Source of the DNA: an uncultured Myxococcales bacterium
GTDB lineage: Bacteria > Myxococcota_A > Bradymonadia > UBA7976 > VGTA01
Assembly (NCBI GenBank): GCA_937146725.1
Contig: CAKZRU010000147.1
Span: 1 to 64,000, forward strand
Direction of reading: 5' to 3'
DNA length: 64,000 nt
Shown: positions 38,028 through 48,671 of the stretch, in pieces
How the letters are laid out: each line of letters begins with the position of its first letter
Position numbering within the stretch: position 1 is the first letter of the stretch
Position numbers and translations under genes: made by a program
Notes under the pieces: model-generated
Databases searched by the model: none
Seen by the model: only the letters and a program-made list of their open reading frames with translations
Told to the model about the DNA's origin: nothing

Positions 38028-40880
38028 TTAAAAGTTTGCTCTTAGGCCAATGCTGGCCCAAAATGGCCAAGTTCTTAAAGTGCTTGGAGCATTGGTGTTT
38101 AAGCCCTCTAAAGGATGGGGGCTTTCAGAACTTTGATGATTGTAAGCATTGTTGACTTGAAGATAAGACAGTAGGGACCAATCTTTAAATAACCAACGAT
38201 AATCCAATCTGAGATCAAGCTGGTGGAAAGCCGAATAACGCAATAAATTAACCTCACTATAGCCAAAGCTTGTTTGTGCTAAATCACTATCAAAACTTTG
38301 ATTAGGTAAGGCCGAATAAGGTGCTCCAGAGACATAGCGCCATCTAGTATTCAAACTCAAGGTTGGGGTCAGTTTAAAACCGGCAACAGCAGATAGGTTA
38401 TGCGTTTGATCAAAGTCACTTCGTCTCAGAGGATCATCTAGCTGATCCTTGAATCGAGCTCGGGTGAAGCTGTAAGATAACCATGCATAAAAGCGATGGT
38501 CAGGATCATAGCGTAATAAGAACTCGGCACCATAAACCTCACCTTCTCCTGTACTTTTGAAGCGAACGGTAGGGTCTGTATCGGCAACGAGTAGTCGATT
38601 AAGTTGGCGATAAAACCCTGTCAGATCCATGTAAAGTTCCCGTGTAAAACGTTGCTCTACCCCTGCTGAGGAAGAAAAAATTCCTGCCTGTTGTAAAGTT
38701 TGACCCTGCTGAGAGCCAGCACCCACATAGTAATCAAAATAACGCGGTCGAATCTGCTGGGTATATAAGCCACTACCTACTTTTAAGATTGTTCCAAAGG
38801 CCGGCGTATATCTAAGGGAAACTCTAGGCTCCGGAAGAAGTTCTTCCGTTTCAGACCAATAAGTCAATCGAGACCCCAAAACAAAGTGAATACGAGTCCA
38901 ACGCCCTTCTAAACCAAGCCAAGCACTTGGAGAATATAAAAAGGTCGAGTCATCTCGAAGCTCTTGTGGTTCATGTCTGTGAACAGAGCGTCCCATCCCC
39001 TCAACCCATAAGCTTGCGCCTTCTTGGGCTAAGTAACTATAGGTCATTTGCTGATCTATACCGGCCGTTAACCAAAGTGGACTGTTAAGTCTAAGTTTGA
39101 AACGATCAGCAATAAAGATTTGAGTAAGGCTTTGATCTAAGCTGTGCTGATCAGCAATCATATGTTGGGTATTCAATAACTCATATGAAATATTTAAACT
39201 ATTTTGCCATTGCTGCTCCGGCCTTTCATGTAACCATTCAGCTCTAAGACTCATCCCATTCTGAGTTTCCCCAATATTACCTCGGAGTTGACTTTGGATT
39301 AAATCTGGAGATTCAAAGTCCTCATGCCAAGCACTGCTGTGCACAGTGCTTAAAACAGTAAACTTATTGGCACCATCTTGGTGATTGAGTAAAAGATTTA
39401 AATCTTGGCTATGAGGGACTTGCACACCATAACTTAACCATTCATCAGCCTTTGCTTGGTTTTGGAAAAAACGCATTGTTCCCAGCTTTAAAGCAGCTGT
39501 AATCGAGGTTTTAGAAGAAATTGGGCCACCTACCAACCCACTGAGTTCAAAGGCGTTTAATTCCGCTTCAATCTGCCGATCACCTTGTTTAGATTGATCT
39601 AATTTAAGATTAAGCAGACCACCACCGACTCGGCCAACTTCTAGTTCATAATCTGATTCAACACTCAATTCACTCAGCATCGCACTCGGTAATAAACTTC
39701 GACTGTGGTTAAGATGAGAAACGGTTAACATCGGTGTTTTTAAGAGATAGGCACTGCCTTCAATCCCCCCCCTAAAGACCAGTTCTCCACTACCGCCCCA
39801 CTGCCTTGCTCCCAGAGTTCTACTTGTTGCTGGGCCATTTAAGTCAAAGGGTGCTCGATATAGACCTGGTAAGTCTCGAGCCGCCTTTAAGGCATCCCCA
39901 TCGACACCGGCTAAAGCCTGTATCTCATCGCGTTGCAAGTGATGCTTAGTGGACACTCTTGGTGGGATATGCTGTCCCAAGGCTTCGCGCTCGGTAAAAC
40001 TTAAGGGCTTGAGGAAAATCTTTCTTAAAACCTTACTCGAACTTTGCTCAACAACAATTTCATGGGAATGCGAGGCATACCCTGGGCGTTCCACCAAAAC
40101 AATTAAACGACCAACCGGTACACCGCTAAATTGGAACCGTCCTTCAATATCGGTATTTTTTAGTACATCAAAGCCATTAAACTTAACAATGGCATTGGCA
40201 ATACGACGACGGGTGCCTTGTTCTAGTATTAATCCCTCTAATTTCGTCACCAAGCCTTCAACCGGTGGAAAATCCTTTTCCCTGGCTTTGAGAATTTCTC
40301 CTTCCGGTCCATCAACTAAATGATGAATACTCAATCCAATGACATCAGTAGAGTCATCATCAGCGCCATACATTGATCGACCGGCTTGGTTATAAGACTT
40401 ATTTTTTGCGCGAGCTAAGCGTTTTTGAAAGCGTTCTGCCCGATCATACTGCCCTTGTTCTCTAAGTTTTTGAATCAGCATATCTGCAGTAAACTTAACA
40501 TTAATCTCCACGTTTGACCGCAGTGAGATATCGTTCACTTGGGGAGGTACAAACTCAAAACCACTCACATAGAGCTTAGCGGCCTCGGCAAAGCCATAGC
40601 CATTTGGCTCAGACTTTAAAACAACCACATTTTCCAAGCGTCCCTCAACATCGACTAGTAGTCTAAGCCTAACCTTACCTTGAACCAAGTCTTTGTAAGC
40701 TAAATAAGGATAAGACAAAGTCTTATTGCGAGCGACAATACTTGGTTTTAGAGTACTCACTTCCGATGATGATGTAGATTGCTGTTGATCTTTTGGATCA
40801 TTCGGTTGAGCACTAAGTTCGCTGATCGTAAATAAAAAGCAAAAACTTGTACAGACAAAGAGAGTTAGAATTAATCTCAT
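38028..40880 (-). CDS. TonB-dependent receptor-like outer membrane protein with N-terminal TonB_C-like domain and carboxypeptidase-regulatory-like domain
   Basis: Signal peptide; VRLRLLVDVEGRLENVVVLKSEPNGYGFAEAA (TonB_C-like); GLILEQGTRRRIANAIVKFNGFDVLKNTDIEGRFQFSGVPVGRLIVLVERPGY (CarboxypepD_reg-like); plug GDALKAARDLPGLYRAPF; C-terminal beta-barrel ending in ASIGLRANF. Confidence 0.88.
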   Translation of the reverse strand: MRLILTLFVCTSFCFLFTISELSAQPNDPKDQQQSTSSSEVSTLKPSIVARNKTLSYPYLAYKDLVQGKVRLRLLVDVEGRLENVVVLKSEPNGYGFAEAAKLYVSGFEFVPPQVNDISLRSNVEINVKFTADMLIQKLREQGQYDRAERFQKRLARAKNKSYNQAGRSMYGADDDSTDVIGLSIHHLVDGPEGEILKAREKDFPPVEGLVTKLEGLILEQGTRRRIANAIVKFNGFDVLKNTDIEGRFQFSGVPVGRLIVLVERPGYASHSHEIVVEQSSSKVLRKIFLKPLSFTEREALGQHIPPRVSTKHHLQRDEIQALAGVDGDALKAARDLPGLYRAPFDLNGPATSRTLGARQWGGSGELVFRGGIEGSAYLLKTPMLTVSHLNHSRSLLPSAMLSELSVESDYELEVGRVGGGLLNLKLDQSKQGDRQIEAELNAFELSGLVGGPISSKTSITAALKLGTMRFFQNQAKADEWLSYGVQVPHSQDLNLLLNHQDGANKFTVLSTVHSSAWHEDFESPDLIQSQLRGNIGETQNGMSLRAEWLHERPEQQWQNSLNISYELLNTQHMIADQHSLDQSLTQIFIADRFKLRLNSPLWLTAGIDQQMTYSYLAQEGASLWVEGMGRSVHRHEPQELRDDSTFLYSPSAWLGLEGRWTRIHFVLGSRLTYWSETEELLPEPRVSLRYTPAFGTILKVGSGLYTQQIRPRYFDYYVGAGSQQGQTLQQAGIFSSSAGVEQRFTRELYMDLTGFYRQLNRLLVADTDPTVRFKSTGEGEVYGAEFLLRYDPDHRFYAWLSYSFTRARFKDQLDDPLRRSDFDQTHNLSAVAGFKLTPTLSLNTRWRYVSGAPYSALPNQSFDSDLAQTSFGYSEVNLLRYSAFHQLDLRLDYRWLFKDWSLLSYLQVNNAYNHQSSESPHPLEGLNTNAPSTLRTWPFWASIGLRANF

Positions 40881-40963
40881 CAGAGAAGCCCCTCAAAACT
40901 AGAAGAAAATAGATCAGAGTGATTAAAGGTAGAGTGCCTAAGCATATTCTTTTTAATCTATAT

Positions 40964-42796
40964 TTATTGAGAATTAAAGGAATAGCCAATTAAGATCGCC
41001 ATACCAATCGGCCAGTCAAAGGGATGTGGGCTATGTTCATAAAAAGACCCCGAGGCATTAAATTGCAATCCTACACTTAATGACCGAACTAATCTTAAGC
41101 CAAAACTCATTTGAAAACGTGGCCCCAAACGCCAAGAATCTTGAATATTTCTAATATCTCGACCGGGGTTACAGATCTCTAAAGGAAGCTGAGACTCTAA
41201 ATCAAAAAACTTACAGCCTACTGATCGAGTGATTTGAGTTGAACCAAGATAAGTAAACTCTAACATCACCCCCAAGGTAAACCACCATCGAGTTGTAACC
41301 TTTGACCAAAGCGGTCCAAAATAGCCTTGAGCGATGGTAAAATTCTTTCTTAAATCCTTGGCCGCATCTTGTGTACTATTGGCAAAAACACTGCCCCAAG
41401 TTAATTGTAGTTGCCGAAAGGCTTGTGTCTTAGCCTCAATCACAATCCCCGGAAAGGTAAGTGTAGAAACGGGAGACTTTAGGGGTGTACTCAAGCCCCA
41501 TCCTGACATGACTTGCCAAGGTTTTGACTGCTTTGGCGGTGTTTTTTTAGGAAGAAAAGGTAGGTTGTTCCAAATCTGAGTCGCCAAACGCTTCATGGCT
41601 TGTGTGCTTGTTTCACCCACAAGTAGATCAAGTTCTTGTCGAGTGAGTAGATTTTTGGCCAAGCCATTGCTGATCTTTAGGTTCTTCCCTTTAGACATCT
41701 GCCAGACCGATGCAAAAAACTCACTTTTAAGCTTGGTCACCATTAAAGTGATTTGTCGGCCCTCTTTCCATTCTCGTCGCTCTGCAAGCTTGATCAGTTC
41801 GTATGCGTTAAGATTTTGTAATTGCCTTAAGGTAGTTTTAAAGACTTCAACAGTTGCATCACTATCAAAGCCTTTTTTGAGTCTTAGATAGGGTGCAAGT
41901 AACAAGGCCTCTCTAAAGTTCATTGCAGCAAGTAAAAATTGCTTCTGCTCAACCGCAACAACAGCCCTTCTCATATATAGTAGTCCCATTTGATGAGAAT
42001 TGGTCATCGAGTAACGAGCTTGGGTCAACAGTTCTATTGCAGAGTCCAAAAAAGCTTGCGCACGCTCTAAATCAACTAATTTATAGGCTTGGTCACTTTG
42101 TTTTATAAAATCATCTGCAAGTTTAATCAGTCGATTGTTGGAGACCAAGCGTTTTAGCTTTAATAAGTTTTGCTTGGGTGTAATCAACTTTAAATACCGC
42201 AACTTCTTGAAAGCAATAATCAGCTCTGTTTCCCATTCAAAAGACGTATTATATTTACTTGAAGGCACAGACTTATCTTTAGTGTCTTTGCTGACTGAGT
42301 TCGTTTCTAATTTAGGTATCGAGCCAAATGCTTGAATATCTAAAGCTGAATATTTAGGAGGCTCAGTATTATATAAGGGCGTTAAATCATGTGAATATAC
42401 ATAAGCGAGTGATAGGTCTTCATACTCTATTCCCATATTTGGTGGGACAGTTTCTTGATTACTGGTATTCGGTAAGTCTACTTTGACAGCATCAGTCTGC
42501 CCATTTGCTCTTTGCTCACCCAACTTTTGTTTTAGTGCTTGATCTTGATCTTGGTCTTGGTCGACAGCTTTCAAAGCGATAACATTGTCAGTAAGTCCTT
42601 GGGCCTCTGCAAGCTCACAAAAGACTAAAGCACTAAAGTAAAGTAAAATGAGAGTAGGGTAATTCCCCATTTTTAATCGCTCAAATAGATGCGCTAAACT
42701 CTGCCAGAGTCCCTGTTGCTCTCTGCTTTGACGACTTTGCTGACTTTGACGATCAGTCATATAGATTCCACTAAAAACCAAATATATTCTTTGCAT
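40964..42796 (-). CDS. Hypothetical protein with helical repeats and beta-rich C-terminus (start may be ATG near 42760)
   Basis: Long ORF; central LERAQAFLDSAIELLTQARYS...MGLLYMRRAVVAVEQKQFLLAAMNFREALLLAP (TPR-like); C-terminus ends IGMAILIGYSFNSQ (outer-membrane-like). Confidence 0.6.
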   Translation of the reverse strand: MQRIYLVFSGIYMTDRQSQQSRQSREQQGLWQSLAHLFERLKMGNYPTLILLYFSALVFCELAEAQGLTDNVIALKAVDQDQDQDQALKQKLGEQRANGQTDAVKVDLPNTSNQETVPPNMGIEYEDLSLAYVYSHDLTPLYNTEPPKYSALDIQAFGSIPKLETNSVSKDTKDKSVPSSKYNTSFEWETELIIAFKKLRYLKLITPKQNLLKLKRLVSNNRLIKLADDFIKQSDQAYKLVDLERAQAFLDSAIELLTQARYSMTNSHQMGLLYMRRAVVAVEQKQFLLAAMNFREALLLAPYLRLKKGFDSDATVEVFKTTLRQLQNLNAYELIKLAERREWKEGRQITLMVTKLKSEFFASVWQMSKGKNLKISNGLAKNLLTRQELDLLVGETSTQAMKRLATQIWNNLPFLPKKTPPKQSKPWQVMSGWGLSTPLKSPVSTLTFPGIVIEAKTQAFRQLQLTWGSVFANSTQDAAKDLRKNFTIAQGYFGPLWSKVTTRWWFTLGVMLEFTYLGSTQITRSVGCKFFDLESQLPLEICNPGRDIRNIQDSWRLGPRFQMSFGLRLVRSLSVGLQFNASGSFYEHSPHPFDWPIGMAILIGYSFNSQ

Positions 42797-42942
42797 GTTT
42801 AAGTGATAAGGCTATCACTATCAGAATAGAATCACTATTAGCATAAGCGGATAATCGGAATTAAAGTTTTTGATGAATATTCTTCAATCTAAACGTTCAT
42901 CTCATCTCATCTCCAATATGAAGTTCTTCTTGGTAGAGCAAT

Positions 42943-44238
42943 ATGGGTTATCAGAACAACATGAGTGATACAGCGAATGATAAAGCGAATGATAAAGCGA
43001 GTGATATAGTGAATAATAAAGCGAGTCAAATAGTCAATCATCAATGGCTGTCTCAAGCGCGAATGGTCATTAATCTACCGAATCTAAGAAAATACGAAGA
43101 TACACTTGCTGTTGTTGGTTCACTCTCTACACTTCTTGGCTTGTGCTATGTCATCACCGGCAAAGGACAAGAGCTTAAGCCTCAAGATAAAGAAAGATGG
43201 CCTAAAATCATCTTAATCCATTGTCCACAAAAGTCGTTTCCAAAGCACGCAAGTAAGGCTCTAAAAAGTTTGGTTAAGGCAAATGGGGTCGAGATCATTC
43301 ATGACTTTTTTGGTCATTTTTCCACATTTTGTGAACTTGATCATCCTCCATCTCGCCCTTACATTATGCTCCATACGCAAAGAACAACCAATTGGGGATG
43401 GTTTAGTCGAGTTAGACCTTTAGCCTATCAAATTGATCTGACCTATGCCGGCCAAAGAACCAAGTCTTTATGGAATGATACCCGTATTTTACATGCTGTG
43501 GATCATATTACAGTCATGGGACCAGGACATGAGCTCGACCTAATCGAAGGGCATGGCATACCTTCTAATAAAATCTCATTCATCCCTTCAGAAACCGATT
43601 GTGAACGCTTTAACTTTGATCACTCCAACAAGAAAAACAACCCATATACCATTAAAGAAGCTCAAAGTATTACCTTGCTATACACCGGTGCACTGGTAAG
43701 AGCTAAAGGCCTAGAATTACTATTTAGTTTATTTGAAAGACTTTACCACAACGACCCGCGTTTAGAACTCATAATGATCGGTCGTGAAACCGATTATGAA
43801 AGGCGCTGGTTTAGGCAAAAACTTGAAAGTTATTCTCTCAAAGATAAGATCAGAGTCATTGACTTTTTACCCCGAGATGAGTTGATCCGTTATTATCAAA
43901 GTGCTCATCTCTATCTCTTTCCGTCTTTATTTGAAGGCTCTCCACGTTCACTCCGAGAGGCGCTCGCCTGTGGTACGCCAGCAGTCGCCTCAGATATTCC
44001 TGGTAATAAGGGGATTGACCCCAAAGAACAGTTCATACATTTTGCCCCCGTTAATGACCTGGATGCATGGTATCAAGTCGTCCAAAAAGCGCTTTATGAG
44101 CCTAGTGAACAATATGAACAAAGGGCCAAACAAGGCAGAGAATGGCTTATCGAACATCATCAACCCATGAACATTGCTCAACGCTGGGCACAACTGTATC
44201 TACAAGTTGCTCAGCAGGTTTTTGGTAAGGGGATTTAG
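42943..44238 (+). CDS. GT4-like glycosyltransferase
   Basis: LLYTGALVRAKGLELLFSLFERL, RVIDFLPRDELIRYYQSAHLYLFPSLFEGSPRSLREALACGTPAVASDIPGN (GT4 EX7E-type region). Confidence 0.88.
   Translation: MGYQNNMSDTANDKANDKASDIVNNKASQIVNHQWLSQARMVINLPNLRKYEDTLAVVGSLSTLLGLCYVITGKGQELKPQDKERWPKIILIHCPQKSFPKHASKALKSLVKANGVEIIHDFFGHFSTFCELDHPPSRPYIMLHTQRTTNWGWFSRVRPLAYQIDLTYAGQRTKSLWNDTRILHAVDHITVMGPGHELDLIEGHGIPSNKISFIPSETDCERFNFDHSNKKNNPYTIKEAQSITLLYTGALVRAKGLELLFSLFERLYHNDPRLELIMIGRETDYERRWFRQKLESYSLKDKIRVIDFLPRDELIRYYQSAHLYLFPSLFEGSPRSLREALACGTPAVASDIPGNKGIDPKEQFIHFAPVNDLDAWYQVVQKALYEPSEQYEQRAKQGREWLIEHHQPMNIAQRWAQLYLQVAQQVFGKGI
42961..43044 (+). repeat. 12-bp coding tandem repeat at the N-terminus of the glycosyltransferase
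   Basis: Units atgagtgataca/gcgaatgataaa/gcgaatgataaa/gcgagtgatata/gtgaataataaa/gcgagtcaaata/gtcaatcatcaa. Confidence 0.85.
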
Positions 44239-44445
44239 TTCAACACTTTTATTCGCTTCTAAACTTCCTAATGATCTGTCTAAAACATACCTATAACGAT
44301 AAATACTCGACCTAAAGCGCTAGCCTTGCTATAAGCTCATTCAAAACCTATAGACTATGACTCATATTTGAATGACGATGATCGCTAAGTATTCAATAAT
44401 GACGATAAACTTTCCTCTTGCTCTTGATCAATCTTGCTATTTTTT

Positions 44446-45387
44446 ATGACTAAAGCTGTATCCAAAACATCTCTAACTTCTTCACTTTTTAAAGATCTTT
44501 TGGTGCTGATGAAGCCCCAAATTACTGCTTTAGTTTTAATCACGACCGCTGGTGGCATTTGGATGGCACCGGGTTCGATTCGTGTAGAGGCTTTGTGTGC
44601 TGCAATTCTTGGTACTTTAGGCGTTGTTGTGGGTGCTAATACCATGAACTGTTATATTGAGCGCGATAGTGATAAGTTTATGGGGCGCACCAAAAACCGT
44701 CCTTTACCGGCAGGTCGCATCTCATCAACCAAAGCTCTTGTGTATGGTTTATTGCTCACGACAATTTCAACATATGCTTTGTGGCATTGGGTCAACTTAA
44801 CCACGACATATTTAGCCGTTATTGCCTTTATCAGCTATGTTTGGATTTATACGCCTATGAAGCGCTTAAGTCCTCAAGCTTTAGTGGTTGGTTCTGTGCC
44901 TGGCGCCCTTCCTCCTTTAATGGGATGGACAGCCGTTACCGGAAGTATTGATGCGCCGGGCTTAATCCTTTTTGGAATCCTCTTTTTTTGGCAGATTCCC
45001 CACTTTATTGCCATCGCGGTCTACCGACAAGCAGAGTATGATAAAGCAGGGCTCAAAACTTATCCTAGTCAATATGGTTTTACCAATGCTGTGGCGCAAA
45101 GCTTAATTTGGTCTGCTCTTTTAGTGGCTACCAGTCTTTTACTAGCTCCTTTTGGTGTGGCTGGCTGGATTTATACCCTTATTGCTAGTGTACTTGGTGG
45201 CATATGGCTTTGGTATAGCATGATAGGCTTTTGGGCGCCCCAGCGTAATGCTTGGGCCAGAAAGTTTTTTCTCTATACTCTCATCTATTTGAGTGTGCTG
45301 TTTGCAGCCTTAGTCATTGATGCAGGCCCTATGGGACCAAACCAACAACTCTACTTATCAACTTCATTACTTTATTCGTTATTTTGA
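44446..45387 (+). CDS. ctaB: Protoheme IX farnesyltransferase (heme O synthase)
   Basis: LMKPQITALVLITTAGG, NTMNCYIERDSDKFMGRTKNRPLPAGRIS, YTPMKRLSPQALVVGSVPGALPPLMGW. Track start 44434 is TTG; ATG at 44446. Confidence 0.95.
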   Translation: MTKAVSKTSLTSSLFKDLLVLMKPQITALVLITTAGGIWMAPGSIRVEALCAAILGTLGVVVGANTMNCYIERDSDKFMGRTKNRPLPAGRISSTKALVYGLLLTTISTYALWHWVNLTTTYLAVIAFISYVWIYTPMKRLSPQALVVGSVPGALPPLMGWTAVTGSIDAPGLILFGILFFWQIPHFIAIAVYRQAEYDKAGLKTYPSQYGFTNAVAQSLIWSALLVATSLLLAPFGVAGWIYTLIASVLGGIWLWYSMIGFWAPQRNAWARKFFLYTLIYLSVLFAALVIDAGPMGPNQQLYLSTSLLYSLF

Positions 45388-45411
45388 CCTTAAGGAGTAG
45401 GCTAAACCATT

Positions 45412-46347
45412 ATGAGTGATACACTTTTAGAGGTTCGTGATTTAACCGTACATCGAGGAGATCTTGAGGTACTTAAATCCTTATCGTTTGAAGTCAAAGA
45501 AGGTGAAATCTTTGGCCTACTTGGTCCAAATGGCAGTGGTAAAAGTACAACTTTTTCCGTGCTAATGGGTCTTTTGCCTGCTCTTTCTGGCCAGATCTTT
45601 TTTAATGGCAGAGAGGTTGAGGGTGGTTCCAAGGATCTCTTACGTTCAATGGGCATTGTGTTTCAAAACCCTAGCCTTGACCAATTAATGAGTGCGCGTG
45701 AAAACTTAGAAATGAGTGCTAAACTTTACCGTTTGCCTCGTAAAAAACGCCAAGATCGCATTGAAGATTTGTTGCGTTTTTCTGACTTAATCGATCGAGC
45801 GGATGAAAGAGTCTCTAATTACTCTGGTGGGATGAAACGTCGCTTAGAATTAGCTCGATCTTTAATTCATGACCCCAAGCTACTCGTTATGGATGAACCG
45901 ACAACGGGATTAGATGAAGGTGCTTTTCAAAGAACTTGGCGACGATTATTGCAGCTTCGACAAGAGCGAGGGCTAAGTATTTTATTAAGTACACACAGAC
46001 CCGAAGAAGCGGCATTTTGTGACCGCATTGGCTTCATTTCCGATGGTAAGCTCATTGTTTGCGATACGCCCCAATCGTTACAAAGCCAAGTCTCGGGTGA
46101 TCATTTAAATCTCAAGCTCGATCAAGCTGAAACTGCTGCTGATTTAATTCGTGAAAAACTTAATCTTGAGCCTATTGTAAGCGAAGGCCAACTAAAGCTT
46201 ACCGTCGAAGAAGGACACAGTTTAATCCCAAGACTTGTTGAACTATTACCCGCCGGTAGCATTAGCTCAATCAATATGACTCGCCCTGATTTAGGCGATG
46301 TCTTTTTACACTTAACCGGTGAACAACTTGCTGAGGAGTCAGTATGA
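45412..46347 (+). CDS. ABC transporter ATP-binding protein
   Basis: Walker A LLGPNGSGKST; signature NYSGGMKRRLELARSL; Walker B LLVMDEPTTGLD. Confidence 0.96.
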   Translation: MSDTLLEVRDLTVHRGDLEVLKSLSFEVKEGEIFGLLGPNGSGKSTTFSVLMGLLPALSGQIFFNGREVEGGSKDLLRSMGIVFQNPSLDQLMSARENLEMSAKLYRLPRKKRQDRIEDLLRFSDLIDRADERVSNYSGGMKRRLELARSLIHDPKLLVMDEPTTGLDEGAFQRTWRRLLQLRQERGLSILLSTHRPEEAAFCDRIGFISDGKLIVCDTPQSLQSQVSGDHLNLKLDQAETAADLIREKLNLEPIVSEGQLKLTVEEGHSLIPRLVELLPAGSISSINMTRPDLGDVFLHLTGEQLAEESV

Positions 46348-47126
46348 ATATAGCCGATCAATGGGCAACAATTAGTGTTTTATGGGGTCGTGATCTCTCT
46401 CGTTTTTTGCGTAAACCAAGCCGATTGATTGGTGCTTTTATGCAACCGATTATCTTTTGGTTAATGATTGGTGGAGGCCTCACCTCAACCTTTAAGATTA
46501 GTGGTGCTGAGTCGCTTAACTATGAACAATACTTTTTTCCGGGTGTGGTGGTGATGTTGGTCTTATTTGCAGCCATTTTTGGAACAATCACAGTGATTGA
46601 AGATCGACATGAAGGCTTTTTACAATCTGTACTCACTGCGCCGGGTTCGCGCTCTGCTTTAGTTTTAGGTAAAGCTTTAGGAGTGAGTAGTGTAGGTTTA
46701 ATTCAAGCGACTGCCTTTTTAGCTTTAGCACCGTTAGCCGGTTTTTCTTATGCAAGTATTGATTGGCTTAATCTTTACTTTTTCCTACTTTTAGGCTCGG
46801 TTGCACTATCTACCTTTGGTTTTGCTTTGGCTTGGTGGCTTGACTCTAGCCAAGCCTATCATGCGATTATGAGTATCATCTTGATCCCAGGTTGGATTTT
46901 AAGCGGAGCAATGTTTCCGATTAATCATGATCAGCTTGTTTTATCCAAAGTCATGAACTTTAACCCCATGAGTTATATTGTTGATGGAGTTCGCCGTTCA
47001 TTTTACTCGGATATTCCACTAGGTACAACAGTATCAAATAGCGCTTTGATTGATTTAGTTGTCGTTCTTGGCTTTACTGCTTTTTCTTTACTGTGGGCCA
47101 ACATTATTGTTAATCGCAGTAAGTAG
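46344..47126 (+). CDS. ABC-2 type transporter permease
   Basis: Overlaps upstream ATPase by 4 nt (ATGA); multi-TM; FFPGVVVMLVLFAAIFGTITVIEDRHEGFLQSVLTAPGSRSALVLGKALG. Confidence 0.95.
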   Translation: MNIADQWATISVLWGRDLSRFLRKPSRLIGAFMQPIIFWLMIGGGLTSTFKISGAESLNYEQYFFPGVVVMLVLFAAIFGTITVIEDRHEGFLQSVLTAPGSRSALVLGKALGVSSVGLIQATAFLALAPLAGFSYASIDWLNLYFFLLLGSVALSTFGFALAWWLDSSQAYHAIMSIILIPGWILSGAMFPINHDQLVLSKVMNFNPMSYIVDGVRRSFYSDIPLGTTVSNSALIDLVVVLGFTAFSLLWANIIVNRSK

Positions 47127-47345
47127 TCTCGTCTAAATAAACAATGATCAGACGGACAAGGCTTTTTAAAAACTAGACGCTAGTTCATTTCATCGTTAGT
47201 TTAAGCTTTTTATTGAGTATCTCCTCAGTCAGCCAGTCACTTTTGTTCACTCGCTTACTGATTTGCTTTTACTTACTCACTTGCTTTTACTTACCGACCT
47301 ACCTACCTTTACTCCCTGACTTGCTTTTAGATAGATACTCGAGGT

Positions 47346-48671
47346 TTACTCAGCAACAACTCTTGGCTTACCGTAACGGATAGTAATTGAACCACCGTTA
47401 TTCAGTGCATTGGTACAGGCTTGGTTTCCATTGGCATCATAAAGCTTAATCGCATTTAGGTTGCGGTCATATTCAAAGTCAACATTACGCTCAAGAGCTG
47501 ATTCATTAAGGAATACGTTAATGGTTGCCTCTTCATCAACACTTGGTTGTGGCTCAAGTGGGCCAAAGCTACATAGAATGTCATCAACGATTGCTCGGAA
47601 GGCCTCTTGAGTATCTTGGGCACTAATTTCAAAAGAGAAATTAGCGCGTTCAGCGGGCGCTGTAGCGGCATTACCACTAAGACTGTCCAACATGTTCATG
47701 TTTGCATTATCTACACCCAAGGTATAAACGGTGTGACAAATATCATTACCACTTCTAGTGAGACAAATATTTGGATCAATACCACGGATCACATTGTTCA
47801 CATAATTTTGAGCAGCTGAACCATCAGAGGGCACACCATCAGACACAAGAACAACATAACTGTGCTGATTGCCACTTTGATTCAAGGCGTTGACGGCATT
47901 TTGTAAAGGCCCGTTAAAACCTGTACCGCCTCCTGGGCTATTGCCATTTACTGTAGACATAACGCTTTGGTTGTGGCCCGCTCCACTGCCTAAACCAATT
48001 GTAGTTCGAACAGAGCTATCAAAAAGGATGACGCCATAATCAACCTCATAGTCTGCATTTACAAACTCTTGCATAGCACCTTTTAGCCGATTTGCGCGAT
48101 TATTACTGCTCATCGAGCCTGAGTAATCAAGAATGAACATAATCTGAGGACGTGGACGCTCAACTTCACCGTTAATTTCGCGGACTTCGACAACCACGCT
48201 GCGCTTAGTATCTTCGCCTTCTTCTTGAGCCGCGTTAGGGTTTTGAAGCGCATTATAGCTTGAGCTTACTCGATAACGTCGGAAGGTTCCGGGAGGGCCG
48301 CTTGGATCGCCTTCCTCGCGAACAATCACTTCACCACCATCAAGTTCTTCACACTCATAAGTGCGTTCATCACGCTCGACTTGATCGAGTTGATTAAATA
48401 AAGCTTGAGAGAGCTCATCGGTATCACCAACAAACTCACCATTTACACAGGCAGAGGTAATACCTTGGCTAATGATTTGCTGGCCAACAATATAGCCATG
48501 AGAGTCCAAAAGCTGCTTTTCCATGTGTACACGATTGGCACCCTTACCAAAATCGATGGCAAACATTGAAATGCCTGCTAGGGTAGCAGCCAACAAAATG
48601 ATGACGTAAGCGGTAAAGCCAAGTTCATTTTTACGGTTTGAGTTTGAGAATGACTGAACTTGATTTCTCAT
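47346..48671 (-). CDS. vWA-domain protein with N-terminal TM (TadG-like)
   Basis: LGFTAYVIILLAATLAGISMFAIDFGKGANRVHMEKQLLDSHGYIVGQQ; MIDAS FILDYSGSMSS; adjacent to Tad locus. Confidence 0.85.
   Translation of the reverse strand: MRNQVQSFSNSNRKNELGFTAYVIILLAATLAGISMFAIDFGKGANRVHMEKQLLDSHGYIVGQQIISQGITSACVNGEFVGDTDELSQALFNQLDQVERDERTYECEELDGGEVIVREEGDPSGPPGTFRRYRVSSSYNALQNPNAAQEEGEDTKRSVVVEVREINGEVERPRPQIMFILDYSGSMSSNNRANRLKGAMQEFVNADYEVDYGVILFDSSVRTTIGLGSGAGHNQSVMSTVNGNSPGGGTGFNGPLQNAVNALNQSGNQHSYVVLVSDGVPSDGSAAQNYVNNVIRGIDPNICLTRSGNDICHTVYTLGVDNANMNMLDSLSGNAATAPAERANFSFEISAQDTQEAFRAIVDDILCSFGPLEPQPSVDEEATINVFLNESALERNVDFEYDRNLNAIKLYDANGNQACTNALNNGGSITIRYGKPRVVAE

Noticed and set aside
47161-47190. 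AACTAG-ACG-CTAGTT hairpin after the ABC permease as a terminator
   Set aside because: 6-bp A/T-rich stem with no following T-run; too weak to call from sequence alone.
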